Of a stretch of 64,000 nucleotides of DNA, positions 25,451 to 34,605 are shown piece by piece (positions within the stretch are counted from its first letter, which is position 1; each line of letters begins with the position of its first letter). The DNA comes from Mesorhizobium sp. AR02. GTDB lineage: Bacteria > Pseudomonadota > Alphaproteobacteria > Rhizobiales > Rhizobiaceae. Below the pieces are notes generated by a model. It ran no database searches. It saw only the letters and a program-made list of their open reading frames with translations, and was not told the DNA's origin. The translations under genes were made by a program, and so were the position numbers. The DNA is taken from contig NZ_CP080530.1 in NCBI RefSeq assembly GCF_024746835.1, positions 310,001-374,000 of the forward strand. Reading direction: 5' to 3'.

Positions 25451-28400
25451 CTACGGATCGACCGTAACGGCCATCTCCAGATAGCGGCAGAAGCCGTTGG
25501 CTAGCTGCATCTGGCGTGGCGTCCGACATTCCGGCTCGAACACGTCCGGATTGGCCACGAGAATGCACAGTGCCTTTGCGCGGGAAGTGGCCACATTGAG
25601 GCGGTTCGCGCTGTAGAGGAACTCCATTCCACGCGGGGCGTCGGCATGGCTGGACGTCGTGACGGAATATATCACCATGGGCGCCTCCTGCCCCTGGAAC
25701 TTGTCTACCGTTCCTACCCTCGCGCCGGGGAGGCGCGCCTGGATTTCGAAGACCTGCGCGTTGTAGGGCGCGATAATCAGAATGTCGTTCAGGGTAAGCG
25801 TCGCCTCATTGCCCTCGCGGTCGCGCCAACCTGCACCTGACGCAAGTATCCCCAGCACAATATTGCGGATACGGTCGGCCTCCTCAGGGCTGGAATTCTG
25901 GTTGCCGCTGTGCTGCACCGCGATATAGCGAAGGCCGCTCCCGCCAAGCGGGCCGTCCATCAGGATGGTCTGGTTCTCGAGACCGGGACGGGGAAGGAGG
26001 CGGCTTTCGTAAAACAGTTCGGAGGTGAAACGGCAGATGTCGGGGTGGAGGCGCCAGGTCTGGTCGAGGAACAGGCCCTCGTCCTCTGCGATGGTCTGCC
26101 GCCCGCCGAGAAGGTGGTCGAGGGCCGAGACCTCAGTACCCTCGGGGTGCGAGCCCTGCATCGGCTGCTCAAGCTGCTGCGGATCGCCAAGCAGGACAAG
26201 GCTGGCTGCGGCCGGCGATATGGCAAGCACGTTGGCGAGCGACATCTGCGCGGCCTCATCCACGAACAGCACGTCGACGAGGCCAGCCGCATCGGGCCGG
26301 GCCCACAGGAACCCCGTGCCGCCGACGACGTGGTAGCCGCTTGCAAAGGCGCCGATGGCCTCGGGGTTCTTGGTGGTGAAGGTGAGGTGCGGGACATTGT
26401 CTTCCGCATCCGTGACCTTGTGCAGGCACTGCAGGTCGAAGTCTTCCTTCGCTGCTTCCTCGGCGGCCTTCGCGAGCAGGTTGCGAATGACCTTGTGGCT
26501 GTTGGCGGTCACCCCGACGCGAAGGTCGGCCCTGACGAGCGCAAGGATCGAGTACGCGCCAGTATGGGTCTTGCCCGCGCCAGGCGGTCCCTGGATGGCG
26601 AGCACGCCCTGCAAGGCGGGGACGAGGCGGCAGGCCGCATCGACCGGGCTCTCGCCCGGCTGGCGAAGCGCCGCGCCACCGGCATCGGGCGGCCGGCGCA
26701 GCAGCAAATCGCGCGCCGCCTTGTAGGTACCGGAATCGCCGATGCCATGGCCGGCCGCGTACTCGCCGATTTGCACCAGGGACTCGGCCAGGACGGCCGT
26801 GTCGATGTAGGTATGGGCGAAGATCGCTTCAGGGTGAAAGCCGGCGGTGTCGCCCCGCTTCTTGATATCGATGAAGCGATGTTCCAGGTTGACGGCCTCG
26901 ACTTTGCCGAACCGCTCGCCGCCGACGCTGCGCAAATCCTCGCCGCCGCGAAACTCCGCGTCCTGCGGGGGAAATCGATAGCGGTGGATAGGAGCCTTGG
27001 CGGTTCCGCCCACGATATCCACGAACTCGAGGCCGGCGATGCCTGCCCGCTCGTCCTCCAGCTCGTCTGCTGACAGCGCCGCCAGCCGGAAATATTCCCA
27101 CCAGGTCGCCTTCTCTTCCCGGCGATGCCAGTCGAGCACGTTCGCCAGCACATAGAGCGCCTGCTGCTCGGCGCTGCGCTCCGCGGAGTCCACCGGAATG
27201 CCATCGGTCAGCACGGCCACGACTGCATCGATCCGCGCCTGCCAGGCTGTAATATCAGGGGGAGCGTCCTCTCCAGGCGGAGCAGGCCGGGGAATCTCCA
27301 CGCCTGAGGCGACCGCGCCAGTCCGCAGGCCCTCGAGCCAGTGCCGAAGCCGCTCCGTCGAGACACAATCATCTTGGTTGTAGCCCGCCACGACGGCCCG
27401 ATCATCCGCATTGATGCCGCCTGCATCCCCGAGCTCCAGGCGGGCCTGGACCCTGCTCAAGGAGTAGTTGGCATCGGGCAGCGACACCGCGCGCATGAAT
27501 TCGTAGAGCGGCTCCAGCTTCTTGATGGAATAGCTCTCGACGCTGGCGCGGATGGCGTGGCGGACCACCGCGTAGAGATCCACCAGGACCTGCCCGCGCA
27601 GCAGCGTGTCGATCTCTTCCTCGCGAGTGGCGTAGCGCCCCATCAGGCGTTTGAGCGCGCCCACCTCATAGGCCGCGTAATGATAAACGTGCATGCCGGG
27701 ATGGTGCGCTCGCCGCTCGATCACGAAATCGACAAAGCGCTCAAAGGCCGCCTTTTCATCGGCCTGCGTGAGACACCAGTCGGCGACGTAGGTGAGCGCG
27801 CCCCCTGCGTTCTTGAAGGCATAGCCGAAGAGATATTCGAGGCCGCCTTCGCCGACGAAGGGGTCGCCTTCGAGATCGAAGAAAATGTCCCCGTCATCCG
27901 GCACCGGCAGGCGGCACAGGCCAAAGCCCGGGTCTATCGGCAGCGCTTCATGGAGCACCTGCCCGGCCGCGCGCCCGGCGACCTGGATCCGGGCCTGCTC
28001 CCGGATGCGATTGTAGGACGAGGCGGCGCCGCGCTCCGGCTTCCACGGCAGCGGAAGGGGGAGCTCGGCCAGCGCAGCCATGGTGGCCACGTCGTGGCCG
28101 GCGAGCTCGCTGCGCTGCACGGCCGTGATCCCGGCCACAAGGGAGAGGTGGTCGTCCTGGTGGCGCTGGTCGTCGCATCGGCCGCGCCAGCGGCAGATAT
28201 CGCAATGAGCGACCGGCTCCGGATAGGTGCCGCCGTTTCCGTTCAAGGACGCGGCGAAGCGTTCCCGGACATTGCGGTAGTAGGCGGCATAGTCGCTGAC
28301 CCGAAAGACCTCTGGCTCGAAGCCTGTCAGGGGCGCGACAACGTAGGCGTATTCTGGCACGAGGCCCTGCACTTGTCCGACGAGGTCAGAATAGAGGCAG

Positions 28401-28849
28401 AGCTGCAGTACCGTCCCGCCCTTGGTCTCGCGGGCGAGCTTGGTGTCGACGACTTCATAGGACCAGGCGCCGAGATCGCTTGGCGTCTCGACGCGCCGGA
28501 GGATGTCGGCCCGACCCGTGAAGGGCGGTGCGCGCAGAGCGGCTTGCACGATGATCTGCGCGCCGGCGCGCATCGCCTCGATCGTGGCGGCCACTGAGCC
28601 GTCATCATTGCCCTTGCCCTGAATGACCGCGACCGTTAGGCCGGCCGCCCGCAGATGATCGACATAGGCCGTCTCGTGCGCCGCGCCGCGCTGCTGCAGG
28701 ATCTCGAGCAGCGGGTCCCAGATCTTCGGCTTCTCAACCGCGCCGTCCGCCACCTGAAGGTCAAGCGCAGTTAGGTGGCCGCAGTTCAAGTAGCCGACGA
28801 AGTCGGAGGCGCTCAACTGTAATTCGGAGCCGATTCTCAGCATCAGCAA
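25451..28849 (-). CDS. TM0106-type RecB nuclease fused to RNase H-like exonuclease and SF1 helicase
   Basis: 1132 residues with three parts. (1) A RecB/Cas4-like nuclease: GRADILRR, EVVDTKLARETKGG and LQLCLYSDL, with a cysteine cluster CDICRWRGRC likely to bind iron-sulfur. (2) A DEDD-type exonuclease-like domain: DIFFDLEGDPF, YHYAAYEVGALKRL and GYNQDDCVST. (3) An SF1 helicase: Walker A IQGPPGAGKTHTG (about residue 750), VLFVDEAAQMS, LLGDPQQLEQPMQG, DKFQGQEAPMVIYSVT and NVATSRAKALCILV. All catalytic motifs appear intact. The architecture implies coupled unwinding and degradation of DNA or RNA. It stands alone on the minus strand at the edge of the defence cluster; an accessory anti-element role is inferred. 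Confidence 0.88.
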   Translation of the reverse strand: MLMLRIGSELQLSASDFVGYLNCGHLTALDLQVADGAVEKPKIWDPLLEILQQRGAAHETAYVDHLRAAGLTVAVIQGKGNDDGSVAATIEAMRAGAQIIVQAALRAPPFTGRADILRRVETPSDLGAWSYEVVDTKLARETKGGTVLQLCLYSDLVGQVQGLVPEYAYVVAPLTGFEPEVFRVSDYAAYYRNVRERFAASLNGNGGTYPEPVAHCDICRWRGRCDDQRHQDDHLSLVAGITAVQRSELAGHDVATMAALAELPLPLPWKPERGAASSYNRIREQARIQVAGRAAGQVLHEALPIDPGFGLCRLPVPDDGDIFFDLEGDPFVGEGGLEYLFGYAFKNAGGALTYVADWCLTQADEKAAFERFVDFVIERRAHHPGMHVYHYAAYEVGALKRLMGRYATREEEIDTLLRGQVLVDLYAVVRHAIRASVESYSIKKLEPLYEFMRAVSLPDANYSLSRVQARLELGDAGGINADDRAVVAGYNQDDCVSTERLRHWLEGLRTGAVASGVEIPRPAPPGEDAPPDITAWQARIDAVVAVLTDGIPVDSAERSAEQQALYVLANVLDWHRREEKATWWEYFRLAALSADELEDERAGIAGLEFVDIVGGTAKAPIHRYRFPPQDAEFRGGEDLRSVGGERFGKVEAVNLEHRFIDIKKRGDTAGFHPEAIFAHTYIDTAVLAESLVQIGEYAAGHGIGDSGTYKAARDLLLRRPPDAGGAALRQPGESPVDAACRLVPALQGVLAIQGPPGAGKTHTGAYSILALVRADLRVGVTANSHKVIRNLLAKAAEEAAKEDFDLQCLHKVTDAEDNVPHLTFTTKNPEAIGAFASGYHVVGGTGFLWARPDAAGLVDVLFVDEAAQMSLANVLAISPAAASLVLLGDPQQLEQPMQGSHPEGTEVSALDHLLGGRQTIAEDEGLFLDQTWRLHPDICRFTSELFYESRLLPRPGLENQTILMDGPLGGSGLRYIAVQHSGNQNSSPEEADRIRNIVLGILASGAGWRDREGNEATLTLNDILIIAPYNAQVFEIQARLPGARVGTVDKFQGQEAPMVIYSVTTSSHADAPRGMEFLYSANRLNVATSRAKALCILVANPDVFEPECRTPRQMQLANGFCRYLEMAVTVDP

Positions 28850-29561
28850 AGTCTACGCAGATTGGTGGCAGCTCGGCAATTCGGCAGATATCGCCACCTA
28901 CATCGCCCGGTTTCGGTATTCTCTGCCGTTGTTGGCCGCGCCAGGCCGTTGCACAACTTCGGACGCCAACTTCCCGGATCTTGCATGCCGCGGGCTTGGC
29001 GGAGGTCTTTTCTGACGTTGCTTTCCGTTACGAGTGGCGAACGGCACGGTATCGGTCGAGCCGATGGTATAGGCCTACGCGTTCTTGCGCTGCATATTCG
29101 CCATTTGTGCTCCGAAAGTCGCATAAATGGCAGTGTGGTGTGACGTCCGGAATTATTTGGCATTTCACGGGGTTTACCAGTCCGGAATTACGGGTCGCTT
29201 GTGGGTGGCCTATGCGATTGAAAACAGGAGTGTTTTCGGCTGAGGGTAGGGGTTTCCGATCCAAAGATCGGGTTTACCAATGGCCTCAATGACAGTTAAT
29301 TCTGGATCGGCATTAAGTGATTGGATTTGCGTAGAATATAGCCGCCCTTATTGGTAAACCCGCTGACGGTCGACAACGGATTGGTCAACCTCAAGACGAC
29401 AGGATTGGTAAACCGGAGCAGCCCTTTCGACCAAGGTCCAGCAGTGCGCCTTCAGGCGCGCCTTCGCAGGCTGCGTGGCGATGCAAGGCGTGATTGTCAC
29501 GACAGATATAACTCCAGCTGTTACTCGGTGGTCCTGTTCTGCCGCTAGGAAATAGCGCACG
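28850..29561. other. Gap holding the left end of a Mu-like transposon
   Basis: 712 bases between the nuclease-helicase and the Mu-like transposase fragment, with no supported gene. It carries several copies of a TTGGTAAACC motif (listed separately) and an 11-base direct repeat GTCCGGAATTA at 29145-29155 and 29180-29190. These fit transposase-binding sites at a Mu/Tn552-type transposon end rather than coding sequence. Confidence 0.5.
29171..29414. repeat. TTGGTAAACC repeats, candidate transposase binding sites
   Basis: Copies are GGTTTACCAG (29171-29180) and GGTTTACCAA (29271-29280), both on the minus strand, and TTGGTAAACC (29351-29360), TTGGTCAACC (29381-29390, one change) and TTGGTAAACC (29405-29414) on the plus strand. 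They end about 150 bases before the Mu-like transposase start. Mu-type transposases bind several short repeats at each end, which this arrangement resembles. Confidence 0.6.
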
Positions 29562-30420
29562 ATGTCGAGGAAAGAGTTCGTGCCACTCAACCTGCTCGCC
29601 AAGTTGGCAGGAATCTCTCGGCAGGCAATTTGGAAGGCCTGCCTGCGTGGCAACTGGCGAGGGCACTCCCTAGAGGTGCGCGTCATTCAGGGTAAGGGCG
29701 GCAACGCGGGCAACCAGTATCTTGTCAGTTTGACTTCCCTCCCACCGGAGTTGCGACTCCGGTTAAGGCCCATTCAAACGCAGGTCCAAAACCCTTCGAA
29801 GCAGATCGCAACCCGAGGCCGACACGGCCGAGCGGACAAAGGCAAGAAACGTGTTGTCATCAGTCGGCAGTGGGATGCTCTGGTACCGTTCGACGTTCTC
29901 ACCAAGACAAAGATTGCAGAGGATCTAAAACAGGAAATCCGAGGCCTTCTTGCGGCCGGCGCAGCTTGGGGACACGTCAAGGTCTTGGCCCGCAACTTCT
30001 TGGTAGAGACCTTCAGGTCGTGGGGATTCTGCCCCAGCGATGCAGCGAGTTTTGAGCAAGCCTGTTCGATCCCGTGGACGCTCGTTTCGGAGGAGCTTCA
30101 TTATCGGAAGGTCCACCAGTTTCGAGCGAACCGCAAAGCCTACGAGGACAGCCGCCCCCGGGGGAGGCGCTCCATCGAAGGCATGCGCCCGATGGAATTG
30201 GTCGTCGGAGATGTGCACCATCGATATCCACCTGACGCGGGCGGACGGCTCTATTTGTACTGCGAAGCTGATCGGGTTCCTTGATTGGGCGACTGGTCGC
30301 GTCTGGTGTGACTTGATCGCATTCGATACGCGGGGCGGCGTCAACAACCGCGATGTCATCGAAGTATTTGCGGCCATGGTGGAGCACCCCGCCTTTGGCC
30401 TGCCTGAAGCCCTCTACATG
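29562..30420 (+). pseudogene. Mu-like transposase, frameshifted and truncated by IS5
   Basis: The N-terminal 210 residues include a Mu-type DNA-binding domain (LLAKLAGISRQAIWKACLRG, then a GNAGNQYLVSLTSLPPEL motif). The rve integrase core begins at MELVVGDVHH, where one missing base near 30222 shifts the frame; the continuation IDIHLTRADGSICTAKLIGF and DWATGRVWCDLIAF is in another frame. The sequence stops at FGLPEALYM, where the IS5 inverted repeat begins, just before the expected DNG motif that carries the second catalytic Asp. The gene cannot make an active transposase. Confidence 0.8.
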
Positions 30421-31532
30421 GCGTTGGTGCGCGGATATGAAATCGAACGCATTTCGATCTTTAATGTAGTTGGTTATGCCTGCGTGACTTGACGCCGGAT
30501 AGACTCCGGGCGTGCCCATGCCAGCATGCGGTTGAGAACGATGCAACCGATGGCAACCTCGGTTTGTTGAGCCGGAAGAGAGCGTGCTCGCAGGCGCCGT
30601 CCGATCAGCCCCTTGTATCGTCCGATGGCTGTTTCGCTCAGCGCCCGCTTGCCGTAGCCGGTGGCTGCCTGCCATTTCAGCCGACCGTCGCTTGCGATTG
30701 CGGCAATGTGCTTGTCCCTTTGACCAGGCGGTCCGGTATCACCGCTTTCCACCGCCGTGGAACGCGGTGGAATGACGATGTTCGCGGTTGCGCTGTGCTG
30801 CAGGATAGACCGATAGGTTGGCTTGCCGCCATAGGCTCCGTCGGCTGTGAACTGGTCGATCTCGCCGTCGATCTGATCGAGCAGCGGTGCCACCTGGGAA
30901 GGATCATCCGTGTCCTGATCTGTCAGCCTTTGGGCAATGATCGCGCCACTTTTGGCATCCACTGCCAGATGCAGCTTGCGCCAGTTGCGACGTGATCTGG
31001 CGCCATGTTTCTGCTCCAGCCATTGCCCGGCGCCGTAGACTTTCAATCCCGTGCTATCGACAAGCACATGCAGCGGGCCGTCCGGCAGCGGCGGGTTTCG
31101 TCGGGCTGATGGCTCCCACTTCTGTGCCCGACGGCTCAGCGTCGTATGATCTGGAACTGGGACTTTCAGCCCCATGAGATCCAGCAGCGAGTGGAGCAAT
31201 CCCTCGGTCTGGCGCAGCCGCATTGCCAAGACGCAACCCAGCGTCAGCGCTGTCTCAATGGCGAGATCGGAATACCGGGCTTGGCCGCCGCGGGTCTTGC
31301 GTCGCGGAGCGCGCCATCCCGCAAGTGCCTCCGGCGTTACCCATAAGGTCAGGCTACCACGCCGGCGCAGACCTGCTTCGTAGTCACGCCAATTCGTCAC
31401 CCTGAATTTCATCTTTCCGACGTGATGACGACGATCTGCGTTGTGTTTGTACGGCATGGCACTCGCATCAAGCTGATTTCGATCCTGCCTGCCTATCGCC
31501 AAACCGTTGACAAAGGATCCATGCACCAACGC
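30421..31532. mobile_element. IS5-family insertion sequence without matching target duplication
   Basis: Terminal repeats GCGTTGGTGC (30421-30430) and GCACCAACGC (31523-31532) are perfect over 10 bases and continue imperfectly (GGAT at positions 13-16 of both ends). The element is 1112 bases and holds one minus-strand transposase. The flanks differ in kind: Mu-like transposase on the left and Tn3 transposase on the right, with no short direct duplication. The present junctions therefore likely arose by recombination or adjacent deletion, not by one simple insertion. Confidence 0.75.
30474..31454 (-). CDS. IS5-family DDE transposase
   Basis: About 326 residues from the ATG at 31454 (MPYKHNADRRHHVGKMKFRV); the frame is open to 31529, but that part crosses the inverted repeat. 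The first domain reads WRDYEAGLRRRGSLTLW and LAIETALTLGCVLAMRLRQ. Catalytic segments are PLHVLVDSTGLKVYGAG (Asp), FTADGAYGGKPTYRSI (Asp) and RALSETAIGRYKGLIGRRL (Glu), all in place. The enzyme looks intact and may still act on its own ends. The element also blocks readthrough between the two remnants on either side. Confidence 0.9.
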   Translation of the reverse strand, partial: PYKHNADRRHHVGKMKFRVTNWRDYEAGLRRRGSLTLWVTPEALAGWRAPRRKTRGGQARYSDLAIETALTLGCVLAMRLRQTEGLLHSLLDLMGLKVPVPDHTTLSRRAQKWEPSARRNPPLPDGPLHVLVDSTGLKVYGAGQWLEQKHGARSRRNWRKLHLAVDAKSGAIIAQRLTDQDTDDPSQVAPLLDQIDGEIDQFTADGAYGGKPTYRSILQHSATANIVIPPRSTAVESGDTGPPGQRDKHIAAIASDGRLKWQAATGYGKRALSETAIGRYKGLIGRRLRARSLPAQQTEVAIGCIVLNRMLAWARPESIRRQVTQA

Positions 31533-31552
31533 TGTGCCGAGGGAGAAGGCGA

Positions 31553-31820
31553 GTGGGTAGAAGACGGCTTGTCAGTTCAAAGGAAGCGGCGATACTGCTG
31601 GGCATAGCGACGGACGAGGATAGTCTGATCCGTCACTTTACACTGGACCCGGCAGATAGATTGGAATGCGAACTCCGCCGGCGACCGCAGAACAAGCTGG
31701 GCTTCGCCGTTCAACTCTGCACGATGCGACAAACGGGGCGGCTCTTGTGGGACAACGAGCAGCCACCTGCGGCTGTGATCAACTATCTTGCGGATCAGCT
31801 CGGTATCGACGCGCGCCATC
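31553..31820 (+). pseudogene. Tn3-family transposase, N-terminal fragment (DUF4158)
   Basis: From a GTG at 31553 with GGGAGAAGG upstream, about 88 residues match the Tn3 transposase N-terminus: RRRLVSSKEAAILLGIATDE, DSLIRHFTLDPADRLECELR and LGFAVQLCTMRQTGRLLWD, ending in NYLADQLGID. Beyond about 31820 the plus-strand frame no longer resembles a transposase because it enters an inverted resolvase remnant. The start is right next to the IS5 end. About nine tenths of the normal gene is missing. Confidence 0.8.
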
Positions 31821-32020
31821 AGCAGGATGTCACAGGGCTGGCAGTCACCCAGCAGGCGGAACAGCTCGGGGCGGGCGAGGCGGGTGCCGCTTTTGTTCTC
31901 CATGTAGGTCGCGGCGATCCGCAGGCCGTGCTGGTTGGCGAACGCCTCAAGGTCGGCACGAGGCGGCCGGCATCCGGTTCCTTGGTCGAGGCGCGCAAGT
32001 ATGCCCGGACAAAGGTGGCG
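31820..32020 (-). pseudogene. Serine resolvase (Tn3-type), N-terminal fragment
   Basis: On the minus strand FVRAYLRASTKE (start of a resolvase catalytic domain with its serine) is followed, after one missing base, by ADLEAFANQHGLRIAATYME, NKSGTRLARPELFRLLGDCQ and DILL. The similarity ends at the junction with the Tn3 transposase fragment near 31820. Both pieces point towards each other, so they result from rearrangement of a Tn3-like transposon. Confidence 0.7.
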
Positions 32021-32483
32021 TGGGCTTGCGGTTCGTTTTGCAGGGTTCGATCGTCAGCGGTTCGTTTTAGACTGTCAATGACTATTTATCGAACCACACG
32101 ACGGGCAGTTCGCCAGAGGTATGCCCAAAACATACTGCCTGAATTTGCGGATTTCTTGATTTATGTGCAACAGAAAGCCCCCGGCGTGAACCGAGGGATT
32201 ATCGTAATCAGTCGCTTCCACAGGTCGCCGGAACGCTGTGGTAAAATCGCGTTCGAGGTCGCGTTTTATAATCAGGGGATAACAAATCCTTCAAGTTATT
32301 TCACAGAATCTTTGCACCGAAAATTTGCCGAGAGCGGTAGGATCACCCCTATAGAGGTCAGGCACCTGGCGCCTTAGGTACCTGAAAGTATCCGAACTGA
32401 GATGCGGGCCTGGTTGCTGCGATGTTCTAAGTCTCGCCCCGTAGCAGCAATCACTCTTCAATGTACTTGACGAGGGAAGTGAT
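32021..32483 (+). other. Gap before the amino-acid metabolite operon
   Basis: 463 bases, noticeably richer in A and T around 32080-32300. A frame reading VRQRYAQNILPEFADFLIYV continues the Tn3-side open frame but shows no known domain. The stretch probably holds the promoter of the GHMP kinase operon; no nod box, and no sigma-54 element with correct 10-base spacing, was found by eye. Confidence 0.4.
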
Positions 32484-33539
32484 ATGGCGATCCAAAACTC
32501 TACGCATCCTATCGACCCTCCAGGAAGCGCGGCGTCCATGTCGACTAGAGAACTTCTGGAAGCGGCCGCCGATGAAGTTTGGAGGCCATACATGAATCAC
32601 CAGACGTTCGAGGATGCTGATGCGGCCCAGATTATCGCCGGGGACGGGCAGCAGCCAAGGGTTCATTCTAGCGACGCCCTTTGTTGCGGCACATTCGGCG
32701 AGTTGCTGCAAGGCCAGTTGCCGGTCGGCTCCGTTCCCTGGGACCCTCACTTCTTGGTCACGATGCCCATCGCGCTCTTTGCGCGAGCTCACTTCATGCC
32801 GATTGCAGGCAAACGAACCGTAACCGTTTATCCGTCACATAAAGTCAAAGCAAAACGATTGGCTGAGAATCTCGTGGTTGCGATCGGCGCCTCAGGAGGA
32901 ATCCTCCTTTTGCAATCCGAGCTCCCCGAAGGCAAAGGGCTGGCGAGTTCGTCGGCGGATCTTGTTGCGGCTGCTCGGTCAATCGCCTGCTGCTTCAAGT
33001 GCAGAGTCCAGACATCATTGATCGAGAAGCTAATGGCGGAGATCGAGCCATCCGACGGGGTGATGTACCCAGGAGTGGTCGCATATCAGCAGCGAGCATG
33101 TCGCCTTCTCTCCTTCCTTGGGCAAATGCCGCCGCTCGCAATCGTTGGTATCGATGAAGGAGGGACGGTCGAAACCGTCGACTATGATCAACGGCGAGGT
33201 GAAATCTCCGCCAGTCACAGAGCAGAGTATCAGGAACTACTCCACCGGGCCTGTTCAGCAATTCCGCGCGGTGACACGGCCACGATAGGCAAAATAGCTA
33301 CGGCCAGCGCGCTCCTGCATCAGGATCGGGCTCCAAAGGGGCATCTGAACTCAATGCTGAAAGCTTCCGAGGCCAACGACGCTCTCGGGGTCATCGTCGC
33401 GCACAGCGGCACAATGATTGGAATCCTGCTTGATCGAATGGCGGCTGACTTTCCCGGGAAGCTTCGGTCCGTGCTCGCCCATGTGTCGCCGCTCGACAAC
33501 TCGCCAAAAATATATCTGACCATGACTGGCTGCCGGTGA
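32484..33539 (+). CDS. GHMP kinase, L-threonine kinase (PduX)-like
   Basis: 351 residues. A leader of about 60 residues precedes CCGTFGELLQGQLPVGS, which resembles the PduX-type start (C..CGELIQG). The GHMP ATP-binding loop is LPEGKGLASSSADLVAAARS (about residues 149-168), and the third GHMP motif is VIVAHSGTMIGILLD. These features favour an amino-acid hydroxyl kinase of the L-threonine/homoserine type. It is the first gene of a tight operon with a PLP enzyme 10 bases downstream and an ATP-grasp-lyase fusion. The likely product, an O-phospho-amino acid, would be a good substrate for the PLP enzyme. Confidence 0.8.
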   Translation: MAIQNSTHPIDPPGSAASMSTRELLEAAADEVWRPYMNHQTFEDADAAQIIAGDGQQPRVHSSDALCCGTFGELLQGQLPVGSVPWDPHFLVTMPIALFARAHFMPIAGKRTVTVYPSHKVKAKRLAENLVVAIGASGGILLLQSELPEGKGLASSSADLVAAARSIACCFKCRVQTSLIEKLMAEIEPSDGVMYPGVVAYQQRACRLLSFLGQMPPLAIVGIDEGGTVETVDYDQRRGEISASHRAEYQELLHRACSAIPRGDTATIGKIATASALLHQDRAPKGHLNSMLKASEANDALGVIVAHSGTMIGILLDRMAADFPGKLRSVLAHVSPLDNSPKIYLTMTGCR

Positions 33540-33549
33540 GGTAAGCAAA

Positions 33550-34605
33550 ATGGACGCCATCCGCAAACGCCCGCCATTCGCCGGATATTCCGATGCCTAT
33601 GCTCTCCCCAGCATTATTAGGTGTGAGGCAAATCTCTATCTTGCGCAGTTCGCGTTCATGAAGTTGCTCCCTGCCAAGTACATCATTGACCAGGCGCTGG
33701 CTCGAGGGACTTTGACGCACGGCATGAAAGTCCTCGAGACCTCGAGCGGAACCTTCGCACTGGGTTTGGCAGTAGTTTGCCGGGAACGTGGATTCCAGCT
33801 TGAAATCTTCACCGACCCAGTGATGGACAAAGGCCTTGAAAACAGGTTGCGCTCCTTGGGAGCCGACGTCTGCATCATAACTGAAAAGGCGAGGGAGGGT
33901 GGTTATCAAAGAAGCCGCCTAGATGCATTACATGCCAGGATGAAACAGTTGGGCCACTCCTGTTTCTGGCCCCGGCAATACGAAACAACGGATAACCCCG
34001 CAGCCTATAAGCTCTTCGCTGATCAAATATCGGGGATGTTGGGCGCCGACGTAACTTTGGTCGGTTCTGTGGGGTCCGGCGGCTCTACTTGCGGAACGAT
34101 AGAGCGCCTCCGCCAAAAAGCCGCTGGCGCGCGCCTGATTGGAGTGGACACCTTTAACAGCGTCATCTTTGGCCAACAGGATGGCGAACGGAAACTGCGG
34201 GGGCTGGGGAACAGTCTTGTCCCCGAGAACGTGAAGCATGTACTCTACGATGAGGTGCATCTCCTCTCGGCTCCGCTCGCATTTGCTGCAACGCGAACCC
34301 TCCACGAGCGGCACGCCGTATTCGCCGGTCCGACCTCGGGAGCGAGCTACATCGTGGGGCGTTGGCGCGCCCGGCAGTATCCAGGAGAAACCGTAGTCGT
34401 CATATGCCCCGATGAAGGCCACCGCTACGTTGAAGCCGTTTACGACCACGAGTGGCTGAAGCAGCACGGATGTCTACATGAAGGTGTTCTGCTGGACGCT
34501 CCGGCAACCGAAAATCACCCTGCGACCGCTCTCCCGCCATGGAATCGATATCATTGGAAGCGGAAAAGCCGGGAAGCTGTCCTGAGCCTTTTGGAGGAAG
34601 TTTGA
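33550..34605 (+). CDS. PLP-dependent cysteine synthase/beta-replacement-like enzyme
   Basis: 351 residues of fold-type II PLP enzyme. [19 protein letters not shown] contains the probable PLP lysine, [19 protein letters not shown] is the substrate/asparagine-loop equivalent (normally PTSGNTGIALA), and [19 protein letters not shown] is the phosphate-binding GxGGT loop. Related enzymes (cysteine synthase, SbnA, VioB) replace a beta leaving group on O-activated serine or threonine. The C-terminal extension of about 40 residues ([14 protein letters not shown] onward) is unusual. It shares one base with the next gene (TGATG), indicating coupling. Confidence 0.8.
   Translation: MDAIRKRPPFAGYSDAYALPSIIRCEANLYLAQFAFMKLLPAKYIIDQALARGTLTHGMKVLETSSGTFALGLAVVCRERGFQLEIFTDPVMDKGLENRLRSLGADVCIITEKAREGGYQRSRLDALHARMKQLGHSCFWPRQYETTDNPAAYKLFADQISGMLGADVTLVGSVGSGGSTCGTIERLRQKAAGARLIGVDTFNSVIFGQQDGERKLRGLGNSLVPENVKHVLYDEVHLLSAPLAFAATRTLHERHAVFAGPTSGASYIVGRWRARQYPGETVVVICPDEGHRYVEAVYDHEWLKQHGCLHEGVLLDAPATENHPATALPPWNRYHWKRKSREAVLSLLEEV

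Noticed and set aside
25910..28597. Plus-strand frames of 387 and 418 codons opposite the TM0106 gene
   Set aside because: The opposite strand has intact nuclease and helicase motifs; these frames mirror its codon bias.
32021..32483. Sigma-54 promoter (TTGCAC and TTTGC near 32310-32330)
   Set aside because: The spacing between the two elements is 12 instead of the required 10 bases, and no upstream NifA site was seen.
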